From: Aphanothece hegewaldii CCALA 016
GTDB taxonomy: Bacteria > Cyanobacteriota > Cyanobacteriia > Cyanobacteriales > Microcystaceae
NCBI RefSeq assembly: GCF_003007785.1
Contig: NZ_PXOH01000006.1
Span: forward strand, 1-64,000
Length of the DNA stretch: 64,000 bases
Direction of reading: 5' to 3'
The notes under the pieces were generated by a model. That model saw nothing but the letters and a program-made list of their open reading frames with translations, had not been told where the DNA came from and searched no databases. Below are positions 1-8,191 of the stretch, piece after piece; position 1 is the stretch's first letter; every line of letters starts with the position of its first letter. Both the position numbers and the translations under genes were made by a program.

Positions 1-578
1 AACGATTCTAAGCCAACGTCTAAACCGATAGCTTTTCCTGTTGGTTCAGTATCGATTTTTAAGTCAACTGATAGAATAAATTGGCAATAGTACCCATCAG
101 CTTTACGGACTAATCTAACTCGCTTAATTGACTCAACTGGATAAAAGTGCAAGTCATGTGAGCCAACAAGCCTAAGCCGTCCGATACTTTTTTTATCAGT
201 AAAGGTGATAGCTTTTCGAGTTTGCTTATCCAGTTGCCAGCCAGTCGTTTTATATTCAACTGATCTACAATTCTTTTTAAAAACTGGATATCCTTTCTTG
301 CCTGGAACTTTCTTCTTGCAGTTATCATAAAACCTAGAAATAGCTGACCATGCTCTTTCTGCACTTGATTGTCTAGCTTGAGAGTTTAGTCTGTTAGCAA
401 AGTCAAAGTCGTGAGCTAATACACGACAATATTTATTAAGGTCATACTTGTTGATTTCTTTGTTGTCCATCCAATATAGTAAACACTTATTTTGGATGAA
501 CTGAGCCGTCCTGATCGCCTCGTCTATTGCTGTGTATTGATGTTTTTTTGCTCTGACTTTAAACTCTAAGACTAACAT
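1..578 (-). CDS. tnpB: IS200/IS605-family TnpB (OrfB) nuclease, cut by window edge
   Basis: An uninterrupted minus-strand reading frame runs from ATG at 578 to the window edge (192 residues visible). The N-terminus (MLVLEFKVRAKKHQYTAID) and the following helix-turn-helix-like block with FIQNKCLLYW and RAWSAISRFYDN match the OrfB/TnpB helix-turn-helix domain. The visible part ends at AIGLDVGLES, which is the first RuvC strand carrying the catalytic Asp. TnpB proteins are RNA-guided DNA nucleases of IS605/IS1341 elements. The zinc finger, the remaining RuvC residues and the downstream guide RNA lie outside the window, so completeness cannot be judged. No tnpA is visible beside it. A strong GAGGAGG ribosome-binding site upstream fixes the start. 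Confidence 0.88.
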   Translation of the reverse strand, partial: MLVLEFKVRAKKHQYTAIDEAIRTAQFIQNKCLLYWMDNKEINKYDLNKYCRVLAHDFDFANRLNSQARQSSAERAWSAISRFYDNCKKKVPGKKGYPVFKKNCRSVEYKTTGWQLDKQTRKAITFTDKKSIGRLRLVGSHDLHFYPVESIKRVRLVRKADGYYCQFILSVDLKIDTEPTGKAIGLDVGLES

Positions 579-579
579 T

Positions 580-600
580 TATGCTAACCTCCTCAGCATA
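580..600 (-). promoter_or_regulatory. Hairpin presenting the tnpB Shine-Dalgarno in its loop
   Basis: Read on the minus strand, the bases just before the tnpB ATG form TATGCT-(9 nt)-AGCATA, a perfect 6-bp stem. The loop holds GAGGAGG, the only good ribosome-binding site for tnpB. The stem ends about one base from the ATG. Structured leaders over transposase start sites are known in IS200-type elements; a role in translational control here is inference. Confidence 0.5.
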
Positions 601-670
601 GACTTAGTTTAGCACAAAACTATTTAAGTAGCACGATCTTAAAAGATATTGCTACGCTGTTAATATGTTG

Positions 671-743
671 GTCGGGTTTCAACGAATCCGTCAATTTTAG
701 TTAGTATCTTTATAGAAAAATTTGACGGGGGTATTCACCCGAC
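671..743. repeat. Long imperfect palindrome, probable end of the tnpB element
   Basis: The left arm (671-699, beginning GTCGGGT and containing CCGTCAATTTT) is largely complementary to the right arm (716-743, containing AAAATTTGACGG and ending ACCCGAC), around a loop of about 16 nt. It lies upstream of tnpB, where an IS605-type terminal hairpin is expected. It could instead be part of the alaS leader or a terminator. The element's other end is outside the window, so the boundary cannot be proved. Confidence 0.5.
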
Positions 744-877
744 ATTCTAGATAAATCTTACAGTCAGTACACTTTTCTCTAGCATATACCTAAAAATCAA
801 CTTAGATTCACAATCCGTTGTGACTCGCGGTAAACTCCTTAAAAATGCCAGAATAAGAAGAGACGATCGCTAATTAT

Positions 878-3520
878 ATGGAAACTCCTATGTCATTAAA
901 CGCCCCATCCCTAAGCGGAGACGAAATACGCCAAAAATTCTTAGACTTTTTTAGCAAACGACAACATCAAATCTTACCCAGTGCCTCACTCGTACCAGAA
1001 GACCCGACCGTATTACTCACTATAGCGGGAATGCTGCCCTTTAAACCCATTTTCCTCGGACAGAAAAAAGCCGACTATCCTCGCGCTACCACATCTCAAA
1101 AGTGTATCCGTACTAATGATATTGAAAATGTTGGACGCACTGCTAGACATCATACCTTTTTCGAGATGTTGGGTAATTTTAGCTTTGGAGACTATTTTAA
1201 AGAACAAGCGATCGCATGGGCGTGGGAACTTTCTACCAAAACCTTTGGACTACCCCCAGAACGCATTATAGTTAGTGTGTTTGAAAACGACGATGATGCT
1301 TTTGCCATTTGGCGAGATAAAATCGGTATAAGCGCCCATCGAATACAACGTATGGGTGAAGATGATAACTTTTGGGTATCTGGTCCGACGGGTCCTTGTG
1401 GCCCATGTTCGGAATTATACTATGATTTCCATCCCGAACTCGGAGACGAAAAAATCGATCTAGAAGATGATAGTCGTTTTATTGAGTTCTATAACTTGGT
1501 TTTCATGCAGTATAACCGAGATATCGACGGTAATTTAACTCCTTTGGCTAATCAAAATATTGATACAGGAATGGGGTTAGAACGGATGGCGCAAATCCTC
1601 CAAAAAGTCCCGAATAACTACGAAACTGATCTTATTTACCCGATTATCCAAACAGCAGCCGAAATAGCAGGAATAGACTACAGCAAAGCTGACGAAAAAA
1701 CCAAAATATCATTAAAAGTCATTGGGGATCATGTTCGTTCAGTAGTTCATATGCTCGCTGATGGAATTACAGCCTCTAACTTCGGACGGGGTTATATTTT
1801 GCGTCGTCTCATTCGTCGCGTCATCCGTCATGGTCGCTTACTGGGAATAGAAGGGGTTTTTACACCAAAAGTTGCCGAAACAGCGATCGCACTTGCCGAG
1901 AAAATCTATCCAAATGTTAGAGCAAAAGAGATTAATATTATCGCAGACTTGCAACGGGAAGAAGAAGCTTTCTTAAAAACCCTCGAACGTGGGGAAAAAC
2001 TTCTCGCAGAAATTATCGAGAAAAGCCAAAATAAACAGATTTCTGGTGTAGATGCTTTTACCCTTTATGATACCTTTGGTTTTCCATTGGAACTGACCCA
2101 AGAAATCGCTTCAGAACAGGGTATAACGGTCGATACGGTAGCCTTCGACGAAGAAATGAAAAAACAGCAGGAAAGATCAAAAGCGGCTCACGAGACGATA
2201 GATTTGACCGTACAAGGCAGCTTGGATCAACTAGCAGAACATATTCAAGCAACCGAATTTTTAGGTTATGACACAGCACAAACTCAAGCTAGAATTGAAG
2301 TCCTCTTAGTAGAAGGAAAAACGGTAGAATCAGCCGAAGCGGGAGAAAAAGTCCAAGTTATCTTAAATAAAACCCCATTTTATGCCGAATCTGGCGGGCA
2401 AATCGGCGATAAAGGTTATTTGACGGGAGATAATCTCTTAATTCGAGTTGAAGATGTAAAAAAAGAATCTAGCTTTTTTGTGCATTTTGGACGTATTGAA
2501 AGAGGAACTGTAACTCAAGGTGATATCGTTAGCGCACAAATAGATCGCGCTTGTCGTCGTCGCTTACAAGCCCATCATACCGCAACACATCTATTACAAG
2601 CCGCACTAAAAAAAATTGTTGATGAGTCGATTTCTCAAGCAGGTTCTTTAGTCGATTTTGACCGTCTAAGATTTGATTTTAACTGTTCGCGTCCCGTTAC
2701 CGCACAAGAATTACAACAAATCGAAGAACAGATTAATACATGGATTGCTGAAGCTTATGATACCCATATTTCTACTATGGCACTAGAGGACGCAAAAGCC
2801 AAAGGTGCAGTAGCTATGTTTGGTGAAAAGTATAGCGCGGAAGTTCGGGTAATTGATGTTCCTGGTGTATCGATGGAGTTGTGTGGGGGAACTCACGTCA
2901 AAAATACCGCCGAAATTGGACTATTTAAGATTATGTCAGAAGCGGGTATATCTTCGGGTGTACGACGCATTGAAGCAGTTGCAGGGCCAGCTATTTTAGA
3001 ATATCTCAATGTACGCGAAGTAGTAGTGAAAGATTTGTGCGATCGCTTTAAAGTCAAACCCGAAGAAATCAGCGATCGAATTACTACTTTACAGTCTGAA
3101 CTCAAAACCACACAAAAGCAAGCCGAAACCTTGAAACAAGAATTAGCGATCGCACTTTCAGAACAACTTTTAGAACAAGCTGAAACAGTGGGAGAATTTA
3201 AAGTATTAGTCTCTCAAATAGATGGGGCTGATGCTAATTCTCTCATGAGTGCTGCCGAAAGATTACAACAAAAAATCGGCGAAGGTGGCGTAATTTTAGG
3301 ATCTGCTGTAGACGGTAAAGTTAGTTTAGTCGCTGCATTTAGTCCAAAAATAGTCAAAGACAAAAAATTACAAGCAGGTAAATTTATTGGTGAAATCGCT
3401 AAAATTTGTGGTGGTGGTGGCGGTGGTCGTCCTAATTTAGCACAAGCCGGCGGACGCGATCCAAGTAAATTAAAAGAAGCTTTAACAACTGCCAAAAAAC
3501 AGTTATTAGAAAGCTTGTAG
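878..3520 (+). CDS. alaS: Alanine--tRNA ligase
   Basis: Class II synthetase that charges tRNA-Ala and edits mischarged Ser/Gly in the cytosol. At 880 residues it is full length for bacterial AlaRS. The N-terminal catalytic core starts at about residue 14 ([12 protein letters not shown]) and includes the [15 protein letters not shown] and [17 protein letters not shown] blocks. The editing domain has the zinc-ligand motifs HTATH near residue 566 and CGGTH at 669-673. The C-Ala domain ends in the glycine-rich [12 protein letters not shown] segment. ATG at 878 is used; a second in-frame ATG lies four codons on and is equally plausible, since no clear ribosome-binding site separates them. It appears monocistronic, with 223 bp to the next gene. 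Confidence 0.97.
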   Translation: METPMSLNAPSLSGDEIRQKFLDFFSKRQHQILPSASLVPEDPTVLLTIAGMLPFKPIFLGQKKADYPRATTSQKCIRTNDIENVGRTARHHTFFEMLGNFSFGDYFKEQAIAWAWELSTKTFGLPPERIIVSVFENDDDAFAIWRDKIGISAHRIQRMGEDDNFWVSGPTGPCGPCSELYYDFHPELGDEKIDLEDDSRFIEFYNLVFMQYNRDIDGNLTPLANQNIDTGMGLERMAQILQKVPNNYETDLIYPIIQTAAEIAGIDYSKADEKTKISLKVIGDHVRSVVHMLADGITASNFGRGYILRRLIRRVIRHGRLLGIEGVFTPKVAETAIALAEKIYPNVRAKEINIIADLQREEEAFLKTLERGEKLLAEIIEKSQNKQISGVDAFTLYDTFGFPLELTQEIASEQGITVDTVAFDEEMKKQQERSKAAHETIDLTVQGSLDQLAEHIQATEFLGYDTAQTQARIEVLLVEGKTVESAEAGEKVQVILNKTPFYAESGGQIGDKGYLTGDNLLIRVEDVKKESSFFVHFGRIERGTVTQGDIVSAQIDRACRRRLQAHHTATHLLQAALKKIVDESISQAGSLVDFDRLRFDFNCSRPVTAQELQQIEEQINTWIAEAYDTHISTMALEDAKAKGAVAMFGEKYSAEVRVIDVPGVSMELCGGTHVKNTAEIGLFKIMSEAGISSGVRRIEAVAGPAILEYLNVREVVVKDLCDRFKVKPEEISDRITTLQSELKTTQKQAETLKQELAIALSEQLLEQAETVGEFKVLVSQIDGADANSLMSAAERLQQKIGEGGVILGSAVDGKVSLVAAFSPKIVKDKKLQAGKFIGEIAKICGGGGGGRPNLAQAGGRDPSKLKEALTTAKKQLLESL

Positions 3521-3534
3521 AATTACCTAATATT

Positions 3535-3608
3535 GTAGGGGAACGGGTTCAGTATGAAAGTTGATATGACTGTTTTACTGTTTACTGTTTACTAAACCAA
3601 ACCCCTAC
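3535..3608. repeat. Repeat-derived inverted repeat (GTAGGGG ... CCCCTAC) after alaS
   Basis: GTAGGGG at 3535-3541 is complementary to CCCCTAC at 3602-3608. Between them lies an ACTGTTTACTGTTTACT tract that recurs near 62743-62760. The arms resemble the inner arms of the MITE at 12917-13051. It may act as the alaS terminator, but the loop is long and there is no clean T-run, so it is probably a degraded interspersed repeat. Confidence 0.4.
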
Positions 3609-3743
3609 TTTCCCATCAAAAATTCTCATCTAAAAGAACTACACACTAATCAAACTAAAGTGAGAGCCATAATTCCAGACGATCGCTCAAACTAAGGAAT
3701 AAGTGCAAAACGACTAACTAAATTTTAGATGAGGTAAGCGATC

Positions 3744-4064
3744 ATGAAATCTTCAAAATTATCCAAATCTTTACGCATCGGTGTAGTTGCAACTGCTATT
3801 TCTACTTTACCGATGATTATGCCTGTATCTGCTCAAACTTCCCCTACTGTACCCGATAGCAATACACCAGGGGCGACAAACGATACCACCACAGATACCA
3901 CGACTACAAACACCTATCGTGACGATGATGGTTTTGACTGGGGTTGGTTAGGTTTACTGGGTCTAATTGGTTTAGCAGGACTCAAACGCAAACCCGAAGA
4001 TAACACCTCTCGCCGTGATTATACAACCGATCCCACCACAACGACTCGTACTGATTATCGATAG
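3744..4064 (+). CDS. WGxxGxxG-CTERM surface/secreted small protein
   Basis: A 106-residue protein with an N-terminal signal peptide (residues 1-30: basic start, hydrophobic core, cleavage near VSA-QT). A Thr/Asp-rich low-complexity linker follows, then near the C-terminus the signature WGWLGLLGLIGLAGLKRK. That is the tripartite WGxxGxxG-CTERM arrangement: motif, hydrophobic stretch, basic cluster. Here it is followed by a further Thr/Arg-rich tail. The family is common in cyanobacteria and presumed to be exported and membrane- or wall-associated; its function is unknown. GAGGT lies 10-14 nt upstream of the ATG. An imperfect hairpin at 4065-4089 follows the stop directly. Confidence 0.8.
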   Translation: MKSSKLSKSLRIGVVATAISTLPMIMPVSAQTSPTVPDSNTPGATNDTTTDTTTTNTYRDDDGFDWGWLGLLGLIGLAGLKRKPEDNTSRRDYTTDPTTTTRTDYR

Positions 4065-4122
4065 ACTATTTTCCGATAAAAAAAATAGTTCGTATGCGAA
4101 ATAAATTAAGGAGTCTTTAATA

Positions 4123-4842
4123 ATGGAAATTACGACCAATAAAGACAATTTCCCCGTACCAGAAAAAGTGGGACAAATGGGTGAGACTGAGCGCTGGAGT
4201 TCTTTAATTACGGGTGGTAGTCTTGTACTACTCGGATTAAAACAAGGTTCTCTAAGAGGTGCATTAATGGCCTTGGCAGGTGGTGGCTTAGTTTATCATG
4301 GTACTGCGGGACAAAAAGGCATCAAAGATCAAATTACTGATTCTAATGAGTCTGGAAGTATTAAAGTTGAAAAAACTGTAACCATCTTTAATAAATCGCC
4401 AGAAGAACTTTATCAAGTGTGGCGTAACTTTGAAAACCTACCCAATTTTATGAAATATCTAAAATCGGTACAGGTTATTGATGGAACTCGTTCCCACTGG
4501 GTAGCAGATGCACCACTTGATCAGAGCGTCGAATGGGATGCCGAAATGATTCAAGATCGGCCAAATGAACTAATTGCCTGGTCTTCAGTAGAAGGCGCGG
4601 ACGTTGAAAACTCAGGGTTTGTTCGCTTTCAAAAAGGGCCACAAGGTCGAGGAACTGAAGTCAAAGTTGTTATGGAATATAATCCCCCAGGTGGTGTTAT
4701 TGGTGCAAACTTGGCAAAATTATTCGGCAAAGAACCTGAACAGTTAATTGGTGCTTCATTAAGACATTTCAAAATGTTGATGGAAGCGGGTGAAATAGCC
4801 ACAACCGAGGGACAACCTTCGGGTCGCCAAGGAGACAAATAA
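4123..4842 (+). CDS. SRPBCC (START-like) family protein with N-terminal DUF2892-like segment
   Basis: A 239-residue protein. Residues about 20-68 form a glycine-rich hydrophobic pair of segments (ERWSSLITGGSLVLLGLKQG) typical of DUF2892/YgaP-like membrane segments. Residues about 80-225 form a polyketide cyclase/dehydrase-type SRPBCC lipid-binding fold (KTVTIFNKSPEELYQVWRNF, then LPNFMKYLKSVQV). Such proteins bind hydrophobic ligands; the ligand here is unknown. A strong AAGGAG site precedes the ATG. The gene ends 3 nt before the alcohol dehydrogenase start, so the two are very likely co-transcribed. Confidence 0.85.
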   Translation: MEITTNKDNFPVPEKVGQMGETERWSSLITGGSLVLLGLKQGSLRGALMALAGGGLVYHGTAGQKGIKDQITDSNESGSIKVEKTVTIFNKSPEELYQVWRNFENLPNFMKYLKSVQVIDGTRSHWVADAPLDQSVEWDAEMIQDRPNELIAWSSVEGADVENSGFVRFQKGPQGRGTEVKVVMEYNPPGGVIGANLAKLFGKEPEQLIGASLRHFKMLMEAGEIATTEGQPSGRQGDK

Positions 4843-4845
4843 ACA

Positions 4846-6021
4846 ATGAAAGCTGTATGCTGGCATGGCGCGATGGATATGCGGGTGGAAACTGTACCCG
4901 ATCCAACCATTCTTAACCCACGAGATGCCATTATTAAGATTACATCTACCGCAATTTGTGGCTCAGATCTACACATCTATGATGGCTTTATTCCATCCAT
5001 GAAAGCTGGTGATATTATGGGTCACGAGTTTATGGGTGAAGTGGTAGAAGTGGGGCCGAAGGTAAACAACCTGAAAAAAGGCGATCGCGTCGTGGTTCCT
5101 TTTCCCATCTCTTGTGGACAATGTTTCTTTTGTAACCGAGATTTATGGTCATTGTGCGATAATTCTAATCCTGCTAGTAATGCTGGTGTAATTGAAAAGC
5201 TCTATGGCCATTCTCCGGCGGCACTCTTTGGCTATTCTCACTTTTTCGGGGGATATGCGGGTGGACAAGCTGAGTATGCACGTGTACCCTTTGCTGATGT
5301 TGGCCCGATTAAAGTTCCTGATGGACTCACTGACGATCAAGTGCTATTCTTGAGTGATATTTTGCCTACGGGTTATATGGCAGCCGAAAACTGCAATATT
5401 CAGCCCGGAGATATTGTAGCCATTTGGGGTTGCGGCCCAGTGGGTCAGTTTGCCATTAAGAGTGCATTTTTACTCGGTGCAGAAAGGGTTATTGCTATCG
5501 ATCGTTTTCCCGAACGTCTCAAAATGGCTCAGGAAATGAGCGGAGCAGAAATCCTAAACTATGAAGAAATAGACGTGGGAGAAGCTTTAAGGGAAATGAC
5601 CGGAGGACGCGGACCGGATGCTTGTCTTGATGCCGTAGGTCTCGAAGCTCATGGCATGGGTCTAGAAGGATTATATGATAAAGTGATGCAAGCTGTACGC
5701 ATGGAAACCGATCGCCCTAATGTGTTGCGTCAAGCGATCGTCGCCTGTCGTAAGGGTGGAACCGTTTCCTTAGCGGGGGTTTATGGCGGGTTTATCGACA
5801 AAGTACCAATGGGTGCAGCGTTTAATAAAGGTTTAACCCTGAAAATGGGACAGACGCACGTTCATAAATATTTGCGTCCTTTATTAGAAAAAATCCAAAA
5901 CGGCGATATCGATCCGTCTTATATTATTTCCCATCGTCTACCTCTTGAAGATGCCCCAAGAGCCTATGACATCTTTAAAAATAAAAAAGAAAACTGTACA
6001 AAAGTCGTTCTTAAACCTTGA
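4846..6021 (+). CDS. Zinc-dependent alcohol/formaldehyde dehydrogenase-like oxidoreductase
   Basis: A 391-residue medium-chain dehydrogenase. The catalytic zinc motif [12 protein letters not shown] lies near residues 37-48, and the [12 protein letters not shown] block near 59. A cysteine-rich structural-zinc loop ([16 protein letters not shown]) is present. The Rossmann fold contains [12 protein letters not shown]. The long loop around the structural zinc resembles glutathione-independent formaldehyde dehydrogenases and related threonine/sorbitol-type enzymes. Substrate and NAD/NADP preference cannot be read from sequence. Translation is probably coupled to the SRPBCC gene 3 nt upstream; the pairing suggests a shared stress or aldehyde-detoxification role (inference). 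Confidence 0.88.
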   Translation: MKAVCWHGAMDMRVETVPDPTILNPRDAIIKITSTAICGSDLHIYDGFIPSMKAGDIMGHEFMGEVVEVGPKVNNLKKGDRVVVPFPISCGQCFFCNRDLWSLCDNSNPASNAGVIEKLYGHSPAALFGYSHFFGGYAGGQAEYARVPFADVGPIKVPDGLTDDQVLFLSDILPTGYMAAENCNIQPGDIVAIWGCGPVGQFAIKSAFLLGAERVIAIDRFPERLKMAQEMSGAEILNYEEIDVGEALREMTGGRGPDACLDAVGLEAHGMGLEGLYDKVMQAVRMETDRPNVLRQAIVACRKGGTVSLAGVYGGFIDKVPMGAAFNKGLTLKMGQTHVHKYLRPLLEKIQNGDIDPSYIISHRLPLEDAPRAYDIFKNKKENCTKVVLKP

Positions 6022-6077
6022 CAAAACATTAAAGACGTGCTAAAGAGGGTTTTTGAGAAACGAAATATTGTAAATGA

Positions 6078-6108
6078 CCCACACTGAAGACAGAACCGCC
6101 AGTGTGGG
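6078..6108. terminator. Hairpin terminator between convergent adh and petG
   Basis: CCCACACTG (6078-6086) pairs perfectly with CAGTGTGGG (6100-6108), a 9-bp stem around a 13-nt loop. On the plus strand it is followed by an AT-rich ATAATTTTAATT tract. It lies between the 3' ends of the dehydrogenase and petG and could serve both. Confidence 0.75.
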
Positions 6109-6118
6109 ATAATTTTAA

Positions 6119-6235
6119 TTAATCGATTCCGAGTCGCTTGCCTCGCTTGTACTGCATATATGCAGCAAAGAATAAGCCAGTCAGGGTAATAAAGATTAAG
6201 CCTAAAGCAATCCCCAGGGTTAAGGGTTCAATCAT
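6119..6235 (-). CDS. petG: Cytochrome b6f complex subunit 5 (PetG)
   Basis: A 38-residue single-span protein, [18 protein letters not shown] through [14 protein letters not shown] to a short polar tail. The MxEPL start, the GIxLGL helix and the AAYxQYKRG C-terminal segment are diagnostic of PetG, a small subunit needed for assembly and stability of the thylakoid cytochrome b6f complex. AAGGAG lies 8 nt upstream of the ATG. It is transcribed divergently from the CytM-like cytochrome across about 214 bp. Confidence 0.95.
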   Translation of the reverse strand: MIEPLTLGIALGLIFITLTGLFFAAYMQYKRGKRLGID

Positions 6236-6449
6236 GATCGTGTCTCCTTGTTGCTCAAACATCAGTCCTGTATTTTATCCTACTGGACAACGCCCCCAAA
6301 ACAAAAATTTAAAGTAACGATTTTGAGATAAATCTACACAAAAATATGATCTTTGAGACAAAACTGTAACATCAAATTAATGAAACTAGATTTTTACGCC
6401 CTTATCGTTGCAAAATGTAAAGAGATCATGATTAAACGTTAAATAATCT

Positions 6450-6824
6450 GTGGATAGTCAGCTAACTGGATCTAAAATAGTACTGCATCGTCTTCTTTTG
6501 GGGGTGATGACAGCTTTGTTACTCACCTTTACCATTGCTTTAGTTTTATATTTCCATCAAATTTCCGATCCTTATATTCGAGAAGTATTATCTTTATCTG
6601 GAGATATAGAGCGAGGTTCCGACATTTTTCAGATTAACTGTGCTGTTTGTCATGGGATCAAAGCTGATGGTAGTGTTGGCCCTAGTCTACACCACGTCTC
6701 AAAACGAAAATCGAGAGTTAGTCTGATTAATCAAGTCGTTAGCGGGAAAACGCCACCGATGCCTAAATTTCAGCCCACTTCTCAAGATATGACAGATTTA
6801 TTAAGTTACTTGGAAAATTTATAA
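6450..6824 (+). CDS. cytM: Membrane-anchored c-type cytochrome, CytM-like
   Basis: A 124-residue protein with one N-terminal transmembrane anchor (about residues 15-36). The DPYIREVLSLSGD segment that follows is typical of cyanobacterial cytochrome cM. A class I heme c domain has CAVCH (C64, C67, H68) and a probable axial Met104 in PPMPKF. CytM has been linked to electron flow and to repression of photosynthesis under heterotrophic or stress conditions. The start is GTG at 6450; no strong Shine-Dalgarno is visible. The CytM assignment rests on length, the anchor and the DPY motif; a generic cytochrome c6-like anchored protein is the alternative. Confidence 0.78.
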   Translation: MDSQLTGSKIVLHRLLLGVMTALLLTFTIALVLYFHQISDPYIREVLSLSGDIERGSDIFQINCAVCHGIKADGSVGPSLHHVSKRKSRVSLINQVVSGKTPPMPKFQPTSQDMTDLLSYLENL

Positions 6825-6899
6825 ATCCTCAAATGGGATCTGGAAAAAAGATCGCAACTGTGCCTATAATTATCCAGAACTTTGTCACAAAAGTACCCC

Positions 6900-8036
6900 A
6901 TGTTAGATTGTATTATTATTGGTGCTGGCCCTGCTGGAGCAACCGCAGCATATCACTTAGCTAAAAAAGGACGTTCTGTAATCGTTTTAGATAAAGCAAG
7001 TCTACCCCGTCATAAACCTTGTGGTGGCGGTGTTTCACCTGCAATTAAAAAATGGTTTGACTTTGATTTTACGCCCGTTATTAGTAATACAATCAATACA
7101 GTTCGCTACACTTGGAAACATGGCGATCCCGTTGATGCCGATTTGAGTATGCTAGATCCCATGTGGATGGTAAAACGAGATGAGTTTGATCAATTTTTGT
7201 GTCAGCAAGCTCAATCAGTAGGCGCACAGATCAAAGATAATACAGAAGTAACAGCGATCGCTTTTCAAGGTGATCACTGGCAAGTTACCACCCCCAACGA
7301 AATCTATCAAACAAAATATCTCATTGCTGCCGATGGAGTAAAAGGAAAAACCGCGCAATGGTTAGGGTTTCCTTCAAGAGAAAATAGTATAGGGGCAACA
7401 CTAGAAGTTAAAACCGCTATACCTGAAACTAAACTGCATACGGCTTCTTTTGATTTTGGTTCCCTCAAAAATGGCTATATTTGGAACTTTCCTAAAGCGG
7501 ATGGTTATACAATTAGCGCAGCACATTTTAAAGGAAAAGTCAAGACTGAAGAACTTAAAAAACAACTTTTTAATTATGCGTCGGCATCGGGTATCGATAC
7601 ATCTAACGCGCAATATTACGAATATCCTCTAGCAGTTTGGACAGAAAAACCAATCCTACACACGCGTCAAGCATTAGTAGCCGGTGAAGCAGCAGGAATT
7701 TTAGATCCTCTGATTGGAGAAGGGATCAGACCGTCTATTCTAACAGGAGTGAGAGCCGCCGAAGCGATCGATCAAGCTTTAGCTGGAGATGCAAAAGCCT
7801 TAGCTAGATACACCGATATTATTGATGCTGACTGGGGCGTAGATATGGTTTTAGCGCAACGTCTAGCAGGATTATTCTATCAGTTTACCCAGATTGCCTA
7901 CAAAGTTGGGGTCAAGCGTCCCGCAGCCGGGCAAATTATGGGTAAAATTCTGTGTGGAAAACTACGATATAGTGATGTCGTCGAACAAGCCATGCAAAGA
8001 CTAAAAAAATCTTTAATACCCGGTTTTGGTCGATAA
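6900..8036 (+). CDS. Geranylgeranyl reductase family FAD-dependent oxidoreductase
   Basis: A 378-residue flavoprotein starting at the FAD-binding Rossmann motif (IIIGAGPAGATAAYHL, residues 5-20). PCGGGVSP near residue 40 is typical of the GGR family. A second nucleotide motif, AGEAAGILDPLIGEG, contacts FAD. Family members reduce prenyl double bonds (chlorophyll or phylloquinone side chains, archaeal lipids). It differs enough from ChlP that I do not assign that name. ATG at 6900 is preferred because it sits just before the first beta strand; a TTG at 6882 would add six residues. Confidence 0.85.
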   Translation: MLDCIIIGAGPAGATAAYHLAKKGRSVIVLDKASLPRHKPCGGGVSPAIKKWFDFDFTPVISNTINTVRYTWKHGDPVDADLSMLDPMWMVKRDEFDQFLCQQAQSVGAQIKDNTEVTAIAFQGDHWQVTTPNEIYQTKYLIAADGVKGKTAQWLGFPSRENSIGATLEVKTAIPETKLHTASFDFGSLKNGYIWNFPKADGYTISAAHFKGKVKTEELKKQLFNYASASGIDTSNAQYYEYPLAVWTEKPILHTRQALVAGEAAGILDPLIGEGIRPSILTGVRAAEAIDQALAGDAKALARYTDIIDADWGVDMVLAQRLAGLFYQFTQIAYKVGVKRPAAGQIMGKILCGKLRYSDVVEQAMQRLKKSLIPGFGR

Positions 8037-8040
8037 CAAA

Positions 8041-8185
8041 GGGCTGTGGAGGCGACTGGCGAACCGCCTATAAGCCCTAGTTGTAAAAAACGCCAGTGAA
8101 GACGGGGTAAGACACAGGAGCAACCCAAGCACTTGGAAAGTGAAATAGAAATCTCGTGACTGAGCGTCATGAGAGGTTCAAGATA
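8041..8185 (+). ncRNA. Structured RNA-like tract, possible group II intron 5' (domain I) remnant
   Basis: No reading frame fits this stretch, but it is full of complementary pairs. GGGCT (8041-8045) pairs with AGCCC (8073-8077), ACTGGCG (8055-8061) pairs perfectly with CGCCAGT (8091-8097), and CACTT-GGAA-AGTG forms a tetraloop hairpin around 8129-8142. GGCGACTGGCGAACCGCC and GAGCGTCATGAGAGGTTC resemble, from memory, the 5' domain of cyanobacterial group II introns. No GTGYG boundary, domain V or reverse transcriptase is present, so at most it is a fragment. An unrelated structured RNA remains possible. Confidence 0.35.
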
Positions 8186-8191
8186 ACTAGC

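Noticed and set aside
110..364. 84-residue minus-strand ORF within the tnpB region
   Set aside because: It is in a different frame from the real TnpB reading frame, which is open from 578 to the window edge.
4065..4089. ACTATTTT / AAAATAGT hairpin after the WGxxGxxG gene as a terminator
   Set aside because: The stem is all A/T apart from one pair and there is no T-run; too weak to call.
8041..8185. Complete group II intron
   Set aside because: No 5' GTGYG, domain V or reverse transcriptase; neither neighbouring gene is interrupted.
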